Assembly (NCBI GenBank): GCA_035249905.1
Contig: DATFFT010000059.1
Coordinates: forward strand, 1-64,000
Direction: 5' to 3'
Origin: JAOUEA01 sp035249905
Lineage (GTDB): Bacteria; Actinomycetota; UBA4738; HRBIN12
Length of the DNA: 64,000 nucleotides
The position numbers and the translations under genes were made by a program. Of the stretch, positions 1-8,655 are shown piece after piece. Within the stretch, counting starts at the first letter, position 1; every line of letters begins with the position of its first letter. Under the pieces are notes generated by a model. The model had not been told where the DNA came from, did not search any database, and was given only the letters and a program-made list of their open reading frames with translations.

Positions 1-1743
1 CAGGGAGACGTGGGAGAGCGCCTGCGGGAAGTTCCCGAGCATGGTCCGAGTCGAAGGGTCGTACTGCTCGGCGAGCAATCCGACGTCGTTGCGCACGCCG
101 AGCGCACGCTCGAACGTCGCCTCGGCTTCGTGCTTGCGTCCGACCAGGTTCAGGCAGTCGGCGTACCAGAACGTGCAGGCCAGGAACGACGCTTCCTCGT
201 CCCTGAGCCCGTCGACGGTCGGGTCGTGCTCGTACCGGTATACGAACCCATCGCGCAGCAGGCGCCGCTCGATGGCGGCGATCGTACCCAGCACGCGTTC
301 GTCCCGGGCGGGCAGGAACCCGACCAGCGGGATCATGAGCAGCGACGCGTCGAGCAGTGAGGAGCCGTACGACTGCACGAACGAGCCCTCCTCGGCATCG
401 AAGCCTCGATCGAGCACCTCCGACGCGACCTCGTCTCGAGCCGATCGCCACCGGTCGACGGGACCGTCGACCCCGAGGCGCTCGACGTCGCGGATGGCGC
501 GATCGAACGCGACCCAGGCCATGACCTTCGAGTGGGTGAAGTGACGTCGTGGGCCGCGGACCTCCCAGATGCCTTCGTCGGGCTCGCGCCAGCCCGACTC
601 GAGGAAGTCGAGCACCGCTCGCTCCCCCTCCCAGATCGACGTGTCATCGCCCATCCCTTCGCGCCGCGACTGGTACAGCAGGTCGATCACCTCGCCGTAG
701 ACGTCGAGCTGGAACTGCCCCGATGCGGCGTTCCCGACCCGCACGGGTGAGGCGGCCCGGTAGCCGGGCAGCCAGCCGAGCTCGATCTCGGTGAGGCGCC
801 GTTCGCCGCGCAGGCCGTACATGATCTGCAGCTCCGACGGGCGGCCGGCCACGACGCGCATCAGCCAATCGCGCCACGCGACGGCCTCGTCCTCGAATCC
901 GGCGTCGAGCAGGGAGAGCAGGGTGAACGTGGCGTCGCGGAGCCAGCACATCCGGTAGTCCCAGTTGCGTGCTCCGCCCGGCCACTCGGGGAGCGACGTC
1001 GTCGGCGCCGCGGCGATCGCCCCCGTCGGCGCGAACGTGAGCGCCTTGAGCGTGACGAGCGAGCGCACGACGGCATCGCGCCATCGTCCGGTGAAGCGGC
1101 ACGAGGAGGCCCAGTCCTCCCAGTACTGCTCGGTTTGTGCGATCGCCCACCCCGGGTCGAGCGGCGCCGGCGCGGGCTCGCTCGCGTCGTGCCAGATCAT
1201 CGAGAAGGCGATCTCGTCTCCCTCGCGCACGTCGAACTCCGCGTAGGTCCGTTCGTCGCGGCCCACGAGCTCGACCCGGGAATGGAGCTCGATCGCATCG
1301 GGTCCCGCCATGGCGCTGATGCCCGACGGGGTTCGACGGACCCACGGCACCACAGAGCCATAGTCGAAGCGGATCACGATCTCCATGCACATGTGCACGC
1401 GACCACGGAGACCTCGTACCAGGCGCACGACATCGGCCTCGTGCTCGCGCGGAGGCATGCAGTCCACGACCATCACGGCGCCGTCGTCCGTCTCGTGGGT
1501 CGTCTCGAGCACGAGCGAGTCGCCACGGTATCTGCGGGTCGACCGGTGGACCGCGCCATCGGGCCGGAGCAGCCATCGTCCGTTCCGCTCGTCCCCGAGG
1601 AGCGCGGCGAAACACGCGGGAGAGTCGAAGCTGGGCACGCAGAGCCAATCGATGGAACCACCGGTGGAGACGAGCGCAGCGGTCTGCGTGTCACCGATCA
1701 GTCCGTAGTCGCCGATATCGGCCGGTGTCGTCAGCTGATCCAT
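1..1743 (-). CDS. GH15 family glycosidase (glucoamylase/trehalase-like), C-terminus beyond window edge
   Basis: Cytoplasmic glycoside hydrolase of family 15, expected to cut alpha-glucosidic bonds in trehalose or maltodextrins. About 581 residues are visible from ATG at 1743; the family usually has about 600, so only a short tail is missing. The N-terminus carries the usual beta-domain opening (IGDYGLIGDTQTAAL, then GSIDWLCVPSFDSP), and the (alpha/alpha)6 barrel has the family signature GGARNWDYRMCWLRDA with W-D-Y-R and L-R-D-A conserved. There is no signal peptide. The start lies 1 nt after the stop of the rhodanese-CBS gene, so the two are probably co-transcribed. Substrate cannot be told from sequence; actinobacterial relatives include trehalases as well as glucoamylases. 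Confidence 0.9.
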   Translation of the reverse strand, partial: MDQLTTPADIGDYGLIGDTQTAALVSTGGSIDWLCVPSFDSPACFAALLGDERNGRWLLRPDGAVHRSTRRYRGDSLVLETTHETDDGAVMVVDCMPPREHEADVVRLVRGLRGRVHMCMEIVIRFDYGSVVPWVRRTPSGISAMAGPDAIELHSRVELVGRDERTYAEFDVREGDEIAFSMIWHDASEPAPAPLDPGWAIAQTEQYWEDWASSCRFTGRWRDAVVRSLVTLKALTFAPTGAIAAAPTTSLPEWPGGARNWDYRMCWLRDATFTLLSLLDAGFEDEAVAWRDWLMRVVAGRPSELQIMYGLRGERRLTEIELGWLPGYRAASPVRVGNAASGQFQLDVYGEVIDLLYQSRREGMGDDTSIWEGERAVLDFLESGWREPDEGIWEVRGPRRHFTHSKVMAWVAFDRAIRDVERLGVDGPVDRWRSARDEVASEVLDRGFDAEEGSFVQSYGSSLLDASLLMIPLVGFLPARDERVLGTIAAIERRLLRDGFVYRYEHDPTVDGLRDEEASFLACTFWYADCLNLVGRKHEAEATFERALGVRNDVGLLAEQYDPSTRTMLGNFPQALSHVSL

Positions 1744-1744
1744 G

Positions 1745-2461
1745 TCACGAAGTCCCCGCCGAAGGCGGTTCCCGTGAGTCGGGGTCCGGCGCCCGAACGA
1801 TGTCGTCTCGAACGAGCAGGCCAACCAGACGGCCGTCCGAGGTCGTTATGGGCGAGCTCGGCACGTCCTTGTCGAGCATGATCGCGGCGAGCTCCTCGAC
1901 GGGCACGTTGGGACGATAGGTGCTGGGGCCCGGTCGCATCACGCGCTCGACGGCTTCATCGGTGCCTCGCTCGAGTTCCTCCTCACGCAGGAGGCCGAGC
2001 ACGATCCGATCGTCGCCGACCACGACGCATGCGTTCCATCCGGCGGCGCGCACCCGGTCGCGCACCTCGTGGATGGGCTCGTCCGACCGGCATGTGGGAA
2101 CGTCGCGGCGGGCCACGTCGCCCACGGTTCTCCCGGATCGCGCTCCTTCGAACGGGAAGCCCGCGGCCAACCAGTCGGCCTTCCCGTCGACGTAGTCATA
2201 GACCTCGGTGAACCCGAGGCTCTCGAGCCGGCACGCGGCCCGTGGGCTGAGGTCTCAGGCGGAGTCGAAGCAGTACACGAGGACGGGCCGGGCCGGGTCG
2301 AGGACGCGGAGGGCCTCGGTCTCGATCTTCCGGAGCGGCAGATGCACCGCCCCCGGAAGATGATCGGCCGCGTACTCGTCGTCGCCCAGCACGTCGACGA
2401 GCTGGACGCCCTGGTCGTTCAGCCGCCGGACCTCGTTCCGATCGTGGATCTCCGTTGGCAT
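1745..2461 (-). CDS. Rhodanese-tandem CBS fusion with in-frame UGA at an expected Cys position (candidate selenoprotein)
   Basis: From ATG at 2461 (AAAGG upstream) the frame reads a rhodanese N-half to YCFDSA, meets UGA at 2257-2255 (codon 69), and continues in the same frame through the rest of the rhodanese domain (DLSPRAACRLESLGF, YDYVDGKADWLAAGF) into two CBS motifs, stopping at 1745; 238 residues if UGA is read. C64 is the usual catalytic Cys and codon 69 lies in the active-site loop, where relatives as I recall them carry a second Cys (YCxDxxCD). That, plus the lack of decay on either side, favours selenocysteine over a true stop. Alternatives are a sequencing error, a recent nonsense mutation, or two separate genes. 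Rhodaneses move sulfur as persulfide; CBS pairs usually bind adenine nucleotides. GH15 follows after 1 nt. Confidence 0.75.
2224..2257 (-). promoter_or_regulatory. Candidate bacterial SECIS hairpin just after the in-frame UGA
   Basis: After UGA (2257-2255) and 12 nt, CGGGCC (2242-2237) pairs with GGCUCG (2229-2224), giving six pairs including one G-U, around a 7-nt loop GCGUGCC. The loop begins 18 nt after the UGA and has G at its first position, as in described bacterial SECIS models (short apical loop with an early G, some 16-37 nt from UGA). In DNA this GC-rich, hairpins arise by chance, so the structure alone is weak support. Confidence 0.4.
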
Positions 2462-2564
2462 GCCTTTCGATCACCTCGTCGCCTTCCGGGATTGCCCCGG
2501 CGTTCGAAGTTGCGCGACCTGGGTATCACCGTTCCATCTGAGAGTGGTGGATGGAGGTGTACCC

Positions 2565-2963
2565 ATGGGACATGTCGTCGAACCGCACACTACGCCCAAG
2601 GCGCCGGAGGACCGGGAATGGGACTGGCATGGCACGGCCGAGGCCGACAAGGGCGATGCGATCATCGAGCGAGGCGGCTGGGATGCGTTCGCCAAGGCTC
2701 ATGCCTGGTACGACCCGACCGAGGACGCCGATCACGACCCACCGCAAGAGAAGCAGGCGTACAAGCTTCCGCACCACGAGGTCGTCGACGGGCGCGTGAG
2801 GGTCGTGTGGGCAGGCGTCCGCTCCGCGATGCAGGTACTGGCCGGCGCTCGGGGCGGCGTGGACCTGCCCGACGGTGACCGCGAGGGCGTGTACCGTCAC
2901 CTGCGGGAGCACTACGAGGAGTTCGACAGGCAGCCCCCGCCGTTCGAGGAGATCGCCTCGTAA
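2565..2963 (+). CDS. Small orphan protein resembling a piece of phage prohead protease/scaffold proteins
   Basis: 132 residues from ATG at 2565, chosen because GGAGGT sits 6 nt upstream. The N-half is acidic and Trp-rich (WDWHGTAEADKGDAI). The C-half reads KQAYKLPHHEVVDGRV, then VRSAMQVLAGARGGVDLP and REGVYRHLREHYEEFDR. That LPHH...GGVDLP...VYRHL pattern resembles a tail module I associate with some phage prohead proteases, but no serine-protease core is present and no phage genes lie nearby. It is transcribed divergently from the rhodanese-CBS gene across about 100 bp. It may be a host gene that took over a phage module. Function unknown. Confidence 0.7.
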   Translation: MGHVVEPHTTPKAPEDREWDWHGTAEADKGDAIIERGGWDAFAKAHAWYDPTEDADHDPPQEKQAYKLPHHEVVDGRVRVVWAGVRSAMQVLAGARGGVDLPDGDREGVYRHLREHYEEFDRQPPPFEEIAS

Positions 2964-3002
2964 CTCGGCGGGGCCGACCCGCGCTGCGAACGCTTGCTGT
3001 GC

Positions 3003-3215
3003 TCAGTCGCGGCCGAAGAGCCGGCGCATCGCATGTCGGAGCCATCCGACCCGGCTGACGGTCGCGTCGGCGTTCGTGGCAGCGTCATCGAGGATCGCCG
3101 CGACCTCGGGATCTTCGTTCTTCTTCACCGCGCGATCGATCGCGTCGGCGGTTCGCTCCGAGGACACCGAGGCGGCCTCGACGACCGTCTCGGCGGTCGT
3201 TTCGTCCTCTGGCAT
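3003..3215 (-). CDS. Small acidic hypothetical protein
   Basis: 70 residues starting MPEDETTAETVVEA, with AGGAGG a few bases upstream of the ATG, which decides this start over longer in-frame options. The body looks alpha-helical and acidic; the last 20 residues are basic and amphipathic (RVGWLRHAMRRLFGRD) and could touch a membrane or nucleic acid. No known domain recognised. It points toward the preceding orphan gene and is divergent from the TIR-like gene. Confidence 0.6.
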   Translation of the reverse strand: MPEDETTAETVVEAASVSSERTADAIDRAVKKNEDPEVAAILDDAATNADATVSRVGWLRHAMRRLFGRD

Positions 3216-3328
3216 CGGTCCACCTCCTGTCCGCTCGGTCGACACGGCGATGATAGCGCCACGAGCCTCGCGCGGTTCGGGAAGGCGGCGAGGTCCTCGG
3301 AGCAACGAGCGCGATAGCCTTGGCGCCG

Positions 3329-4249
3329 ATGAAGCCGCGGATCTTCCTCGGGTCGTCCGGGCAGCAGGAGAAGCTGCTCCAGGCGCTCACTCGAGGACTG
3401 CAGGACATCGCCGACGTCGACCCGTGGACGACGGTCTTCAACCCGGGTGTCTCGACCCTCGACCGGCTCGTCGAGCTCACCCGCGAGGTCGATTTCGCCG
3501 CGTTCGTCTTCGCTCGGGACGACTGGACGACGAAGGGTGCATCGCCTGAGGCCGCTTCCGGAGAGGCCTCGCCGCGCGACAACGTGGTCTTCGAAGCCGG
3601 TCTGTTCGGAGGTGCGCTCGGCATCCGCCGCACGTTCATCCTCCACGCGAACGGCGCCAAGCTCCCCTCCGATCTGCTCGGTCTGACCGCCGTCCGGTAC
3701 GACCCCGACACCACGCCGGCGATCGTGCGCCAGATCAACCAACAGCTGCGGAACGCGATCGACGCAGAGGGCCGGATCAACCGCTTGGAGGGCGATTGGT
3801 GGCAACTGTCCCTCACCGCGAGAACGGAGTTGGAGCCGTCCGCGGTTTCGCTCCTGACGATCAGCCGTGATCGCGGCGGCGCGCTCGAGATCGCGGGCCG
3901 GTCCTGGCAGGCCGACGGCTCGCTGTCCGCTCGGTACTGGAGCGAGGCTTCGAAGGAACGGGCGGATCCGGCCGGCATCTTCTACTTCTGGAAGGGCGAG
4001 CGACCCCGTCAGCCTGACGCTCCCGAGCTCGAGGGAACCGGTGAGATCAAGCTCGAGAGCGTCGATCGGGCCGGCGGCTACTTCACGACTCGCTCGGTCG
4101 GTGGCGACCCCTTCCACGCTCGGACCTCGGGCGTCTACCTCCGTGCCGACCCGGGTGACAAGGCCGTGCTGGACGGAGATGACGCCTCGGAGCGGGCGGC
4201 GCTCATCGAGCGGCGCCTGACGGAGTGGAACTCGCTGGCGAACTCCTGA
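3329..4249 (+). CDS. TIR-like (CAP12/Pycsar-effector type) protein with C-terminal beta-rich domain
   Basis: 306 residues from ATG at 3329 (MKPRIFLGSSG). Residues 1-140 match the predicted nucleotide-binding TIR-like family (PF10137 type): IFLGSSGQQEKLLQAL at the start, VDPWTTVFNPG, then SPRDNVVFEAGLFGGALG, where the Glu near position 89 matches the catalytic Glu of NAD-consuming TIRs. Residues 150-306 look like a beta-rich barrel or lipocalin-like fold (GDWWQLSL, GIFYFWKGE, GGYFTTRS) with no transmembrane helix; it may be a ligand sensor. Related TIR domains serve as NADase effectors in CBASS and Pycsar anti-phage systems. No cyclase gene lies next door, so it is an orphan here. NADase activity and defence role are inference. 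Confidence 0.8.
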   Translation: MKPRIFLGSSGQQEKLLQALTRGLQDIADVDPWTTVFNPGVSTLDRLVELTREVDFAAFVFARDDWTTKGASPEAASGEASPRDNVVFEAGLFGGALGIRRTFILHANGAKLPSDLLGLTAVRYDPDTTPAIVRQINQQLRNAIDAEGRINRLEGDWWQLSLTARTELEPSAVSLLTISRDRGGALEIAGRSWQADGSLSARYWSEASKERADPAGIFYFWKGERPRQPDAPELEGTGEIKLESVDRAGGYFTTRSVGGDPFHARTSGVYLRADPGDKAVLDGDDASERAALIERRLTEWNSLANS

Positions 4250-4321
4250 CCGTTCCAGCTCGCCGTCCGCGGTCCCATCCGCCACATGCCCGCCAGGCAT
4301 CGCCGTGCGATGATGCGCGCC

Positions 4322-6049
4322 ATGACCGACCATCGTCCGTGGTTCGCCTCGTACCCGTCCGACGTGCCGCATTCGCTCGAGCCGCTCCCGAAGGAGTCGG
4401 TGTTCACGTTGCTACGCAACGCCGCTGCGGGATTCCCGGACAGGCCCGCGCTCGCGTTCTTCGGGGCGCACATGAGCTACGCGGAGCTCCTGGGTCAGGT
4501 CGAGCGGTTCTCCGCGGTGCTCGCCGGGCTCGGGGTGCACAAGGGCGACCGGGTCGGTCTGCTGCTTCCCAACTGCCCCGAGTACGTGATCGCGTTCTTC
4601 GCCTGCCAGCGTATCGGGGCGGTCGCCGTGGGGAACAACCCGCTGTACACCGAGCGCGAGCTGGAACATCAGATCAAGGACTCGGGCACGAAGCTCATGA
4701 TCGTGCTCGACCAGATCTACCATCGTTTCGGGCGGGTGCGTGACGACGCCGGCGTGCTGGAAGTGATCGCGGTCAAGCTGAACCACTACATGAAGCCGCC
4801 GATCAAGTGGCTGGCGCCGCTGAAGTTCAAGTCCGACGCCCGCAAGGCGGGCACCCCGATGCCGTTCATCCCGGCGGATCATCGGGTCAGGTGGTGGGCC
4901 GACCTGATGAAGCAGGCCGGGCAGGTTCCGCGGGAGGCCACGGTCGACGACCCGGCCGGCGAGGTCGCGGCGCTCATGTACACGGGGGGGACGACCGGGC
5001 TCTCCAAGGGGGCGATGCTGTCGCACTCGAACCTCGTGGCCAACGCGATGCAGGCGGCGGCGTGGCTGAACGTCGTCCGTCAGGGCGAGGACGGGATCGT
5101 GGCGGCGCTGCCCTTCTTCCATTCGTTCGGCACCCTGGTGATGAATTTCTCGATGACGAAGGCTGCGAAGCTCGTGCTGCTGCCGCGATTCGATATCGAT
5201 ATGGCGTTGAAGGCGATGTCGAAGGAGAAGCCGACGTTGTTCCCGGGGGTGCCGCGCATGTACATCGCGCTGAACCAGGATCCGCGCACGCCCAAGCACG
5301 ACCTCGGCGCGCTGAAGGCCTGCATCTCGGGAGCGGCCCCCCTTCCCATGGCCGTGGCCAAGCGGTTCGAGGAGATCACCGGGGGCGGCAAGGTGGTCGA
5401 GGGCTACGGGCTCTCTGAGTGCTCACCGGTCACGCACGCGAACCCGCTCGTGGGCGAGCGCAAGGAAGGCTCGATCGGCCTGCCGATCCCGGACACCGAC
5501 GTGAAGCTCGTCGACCTCGACGAGCCCGACCGTGAGGTGCCGCAGGGCGAGCGGGGCGAGATGTGCATCAAGGGACCGCAGGTGATGCTCGGCTATTGGA
5601 ACCGTCCCGACGAGAGCGGGCTGGTGATCCGGAACGGATGGCTTCACACCGGCGACGTCGCGATCATGGACGAGCAAGGGTATTTCCGCATCGTCGATCG
5701 CATCAAGGACATGATCATCGTCTCCGGCTTCAACGTGTACCCGACCGAGGTCGAGGCGGTGCTCTTCCACCACCCGAAGATCCTGAAGTGCGCCGTCGTC
5801 GGTGTGCCTGACGAGACGACCGGCGAACGCGTGAAGGCGTTCATCGTGCTGAAGCCGGGCGAGACCGCGACCGCGGAGGAGATCACGGCGTGGTGTCGCG
5901 ATCCCGACCAGGGGCTGGCCGGATACCGGGTGCCCAAGGACATCGAGTTCCGCGATGAACTGCCGGAGACGCTGATCGGCAAGGTGCTGCGACGCGTGCT
6001 GCAGGAGGAAGAGCGCAAGAAGCGCGAAGCCGCCGGCGCCGGGCCGTGA
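4322..6049 (+). CDS. fadD: Long-chain fatty-acid-CoA ligase (AMP-forming)
   Basis: 575 residues from ATG at 4322 (MTDHRPWFASYPSDVPHSLE). Member of the adenylate-forming superfamily: P-loop motif MYTGGTTGLSKGAML, the VEGYGLSECSP core, GWLHTGDVA with the ATP-ribose Asp, and a C-terminal lid with GKVLRR, whose Lys is the adenylation lysine. It should activate fatty acids to acyl-CoA for beta-oxidation or lipid synthesis. Length and motif order are normal for the family. Chain-length preference is not readable. In-frame upstream Met codons exist but lack a better ribosome site, and homologues start near this residue. Confidence 0.92.
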   Translation: MTDHRPWFASYPSDVPHSLEPLPKESVFTLLRNAAAGFPDRPALAFFGAHMSYAELLGQVERFSAVLAGLGVHKGDRVGLLLPNCPEYVIAFFACQRIGAVAVGNNPLYTERELEHQIKDSGTKLMIVLDQIYHRFGRVRDDAGVLEVIAVKLNHYMKPPIKWLAPLKFKSDARKAGTPMPFIPADHRVRWWADLMKQAGQVPREATVDDPAGEVAALMYTGGTTGLSKGAMLSHSNLVANAMQAAAWLNVVRQGEDGIVAALPFFHSFGTLVMNFSMTKAAKLVLLPRFDIDMALKAMSKEKPTLFPGVPRMYIALNQDPRTPKHDLGALKACISGAAPLPMAVAKRFEEITGGGKVVEGYGLSECSPVTHANPLVGERKEGSIGLPIPDTDVKLVDLDEPDREVPQGERGEMCIKGPQVMLGYWNRPDESGLVIRNGWLHTGDVAIMDEQGYFRIVDRIKDMIIVSGFNVYPTEVEAVLFHHPKILKCAVVGVPDETTGERVKAFIVLKPGETATAEEITAWCRDPDQGLAGYRVPKDIEFRDELPETLIGKVLRRVLQEEERKKREAAGAGP

Positions 6050-6173
6050 CCTCCGGCGACGAGCCGCTGCCCGAGGAACTCGTCGAGGGCGCGATCCTCC
6101 GCCGCTCGGCGGCTACTACGACATGGTCGTGTACGCGATGGTCGAAGAGGAGTGGCGCGACCGGTCGCGGTGA
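6046..6173 (+). pseudogene. Remnant of a small gene (possibly GNAT acetyltransferase) after fadD
   Basis: A GTG at 6046 overlaps the fadD stop and opens a short frame (TSGDEPLPEELVEGAILR). A second frame then gives GGYYDMVVYAMVEEEWRDR and a stop at 6171-6173, which resembles the C-terminal helix of RimJ/RimL-type acetyltransferases. The two pieces are out of frame and too short for a domain, which fits a gene that lost its middle. This is a reading by eye; chance coding-like sequence is possible. Confidence 0.3.
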
Positions 6174-6218
6174 CGCCGGACGAGGGGGCGGCCGGAGCCG
6201 CCCCCTCCCCCCGGTGGG

Positions 6219-8438
6219 TCAGCCGCCGGGCTGTTCGACGCCGTTCACGCTCAGCGTGTACGGCGCGTACTGTCCGATCGACTCGGTGGAGTCGTGATAG
6301 GTGACGATCGCCGCCACGAGCTCCGCCTGGGTGCCGATCGCCTCGCGCAGCTGCCCGCCACGAAGGGAGCCGCTGAAGCCGGCGTCGAGTGGCACTTCGC
6401 CGATCCACGCACGCGTCCCGTCGCGGTTCGCCACGAGCCGCACGGTGTAGCCCTCGACCTCGATCGGGTTGAACTCGGTCGGCGAGCTCCATCCTTGGAG
6501 CGTCGACCCGTCGGACAACGCCGTGCCGCTGATCGCCACGTCGTCGACCCACATGCCGTCGAGGAAGAAGCTCCCGTCGGTGACGAGACGGAACGAGACC
6601 ACGATGGTCCGGCCGGCGAACGCCGAAAGATCGCACGACACCGGCACGAACGCGCCGTTCTCGCCGTTGAACGCCGGTCCCAGGGGGCCGCCGCCCGGCA
6701 CCTGACCCGAGCACTCGATCGACTCGTAGGTCTCGCCGTCGTCGGTCGAGACCTGCACGTAGGCGTAGTCGAACCCGTCCTCGAGGCTCCAGTTCGCCTC
6801 GAACGTCAGGGCCGGTGAGCCGCTGGGGACGTCGACCCCCCGAACGATCGCTCGGTCGAGGTTGTCGCCGGTGCCGGAGAACAACGCGGGGTCGCCGGCC
6901 TGAGCTGGTGGGTTTTCGTCGACGACCCACTCGATCGGGATCGTCGGCAACCGCGGAACGCCGGCGAACTCGATGCTGTCGACGTCACCCGCGCCGAGAT
7001 ACCCCGACGCGTCACGCAGCCGCACGTAGTCCGACCCGTTCGGCGGGGCACCGGGTGAGCTGTAGGCCTGGTCGGTTTCCCAGTTGATCGTGGCGTCGAG
7101 CGTGGCGACCTGGAAGTCGGCCGGGTCGCCCCCGTTCAGCTTCGGCCGATCGTCGAGGATGCCGTCGAGGGCGACGGTCGCGGCCCACTCATCGATGAGT
7201 TCGTCGATCGATCGATAGCTCCCCGCTGCCTGCGTGAGGGCTTGCAGGCTCTCCAGTCCGTGCAGCGGGTCACGATGGAACTCACCCATGAAGTCCGCGC
7301 CGAACCGGTCGGCCAGGTACTCCATCATCGTGTACGCGGCGCCGTAGTCGCAGAGCACCTCCGACTCGAAATCGGTCTGATCGCCCCACAGGGTCAGGGA
7401 GTTCTCTGGGCCGCCTTGCCGTGGGATCGGGTTGAAATCGCTCTGCACGCCGAGGTAGCCCAGGAAGCACTGGATGTGGCTGTCGTATCCGAGGTCCGTG
7501 ATCGGGATGCTCGGGTCGACGTAGCCCGTCAGGGTCTGGGCCCAGTCGGACAACCCCTCGTTCACCCAGACCGTCTCGTTCCCGTCCACGTAGTGCTGCA
7601 GCAGGTGCTGGTACTCGTGCGCGAAGACGCCCTCGTAGAGGAACGGCCTCGCGGGCGCGCTCGTGCACGGGTCCTCGGTGGGCTCGTGCGGTGGGTTCGC
7701 ACCCGTCCGATGTAGCCAGTCCCACGCGTCGATCGTCATGGTCAGCCGATCGAGCACCACCTCGTCGAAGAACGACGTGTAGAAGCCCGCCACGTACGAG
7801 AACGAGTTCTGGTTGTCGGTGTCGTAGAAGTTCTCGTCGCGCACGTTGTCGACGAGGACCACGACGTCGTCGCCGTCGCCCTCGTAGTAGTCCGCATCGA
7901 ACCCCAGGTCCTCGGCGGCCGAGTTGGTGCCGTCACGCTCCGGGGGCACGCTGAACGCCTGCGACTCCTTGGGGTAGATGTTCCCGTCGAACTCGTCGAT
8001 CAGGTACTGCACCTGGTCGTCGGTGATCTCGGTGCGGATGCCGTTGCGGCAATCGCCGGCCGGGAAATCGGTCCCCGTCGAGACCATGTCGGAACCGCTC
8101 AACACCCAGACCTCGATGTTGTCGCCGATGCCGCGGAGCGTGAACTCCTTGAAGTCCAACGCGCCGGTCACGAAGTCGATCGTGGGCCACAGCTTCATCT
8201 CGCCGACGGTGGGCAGCGCCTGGGCGGTAGTGGCTCCGGATCGTCTGAGTTCCCGAGCGACCTCCCGCTGGGCCCGTGCGAGCCGAAGCTCGGGCGCCTT
8301 CACGTCGGGCCCGAGATGGCGTACGCCGACGTCGACGCCGGCGCCCACATCTGGATCAGACCCGGGCGCGCCCTGGGCCGGAACGACCATGGCCATGAGC
8401 AGGATCGCTGCCGCCAGGCCGATCGATCGTCGGTACAT
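6219..8438 (-). CDS. Secreted zinc metalloprotease with HEYQH motif
   Basis: 739 residues from ATG at 8438 with AGGAGGGG upstream. A signal peptide covers roughly residues 1-23 (SIGLAAAILLMAMVVPAQG). The catalytic site is FAHEYQHLLQH (HExxH at 274-278), with WVNEGLSDWAQ about 20 residues on supplying the third ligand Glu294, a gluzincin pattern like that of M30/M6-type peptidases. The last 230 residues are beta-rich with paired Cys and an FxxxWxVDDVAI-type strand, resembling MAM or immune-inhibitor-A C-domains that bind surfaces. It probably acts outside the cell on proteins. Stands alone on its strand; substrate unknown. Confidence 0.85.
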   Translation of the reverse strand: MYRRSIGLAAAILLMAMVVPAQGAPGSDPDVGAGVDVGVRHLGPDVKAPELRLARAQREVARELRRSGATTAQALPTVGEMKLWPTIDFVTGALDFKEFTLRGIGDNIEVWVLSGSDMVSTGTDFPAGDCRNGIRTEITDDQVQYLIDEFDGNIYPKESQAFSVPPERDGTNSAAEDLGFDADYYEGDGDDVVVLVDNVRDENFYDTDNQNSFSYVAGFYTSFFDEVVLDRLTMTIDAWDWLHRTGANPPHEPTEDPCTSAPARPFLYEGVFAHEYQHLLQHYVDGNETVWVNEGLSDWAQTLTGYVDPSIPITDLGYDSHIQCFLGYLGVQSDFNPIPRQGGPENSLTLWGDQTDFESEVLCDYGAAYTMMEYLADRFGADFMGEFHRDPLHGLESLQALTQAAGSYRSIDELIDEWAATVALDGILDDRPKLNGGDPADFQVATLDATINWETDQAYSSPGAPPNGSDYVRLRDASGYLGAGDVDSIEFAGVPRLPTIPIEWVVDENPPAQAGDPALFSGTGDNLDRAIVRGVDVPSGSPALTFEANWSLEDGFDYAYVQVSTDDGETYESIECSGQVPGGGPLGPAFNGENGAFVPVSCDLSAFAGRTIVVSFRLVTDGSFFLDGMWVDDVAISGTALSDGSTLQGWSSPTEFNPIEVEGYTVRLVANRDGTRAWIGEVPLDAGFSGSLRGGQLREAIGTQAELVAAIVTYHDSTESIGQYAPYTLSVNGVEQPGG

Positions 8439-8655
8439 GTGACCCCTCCTCTCGAGGCTCCCCCGGACCCGGGTTCGCCGGTCCTGCATGGGGAGCCGAC
8501 CGGGTTCCTCGCCCGCCCTCAGCGGGGCAGGGTTCCCTCCATCGTGCGGTCGGCGCGCATATCGCCGCATGGGGAGGACGGGTCGTCTCGGCCGTGAACA
8601 TCGGCCGACGGTGTGGTCCGAACGGGGAAGGACCGGCCGGGGGACCCGGCCGGGC

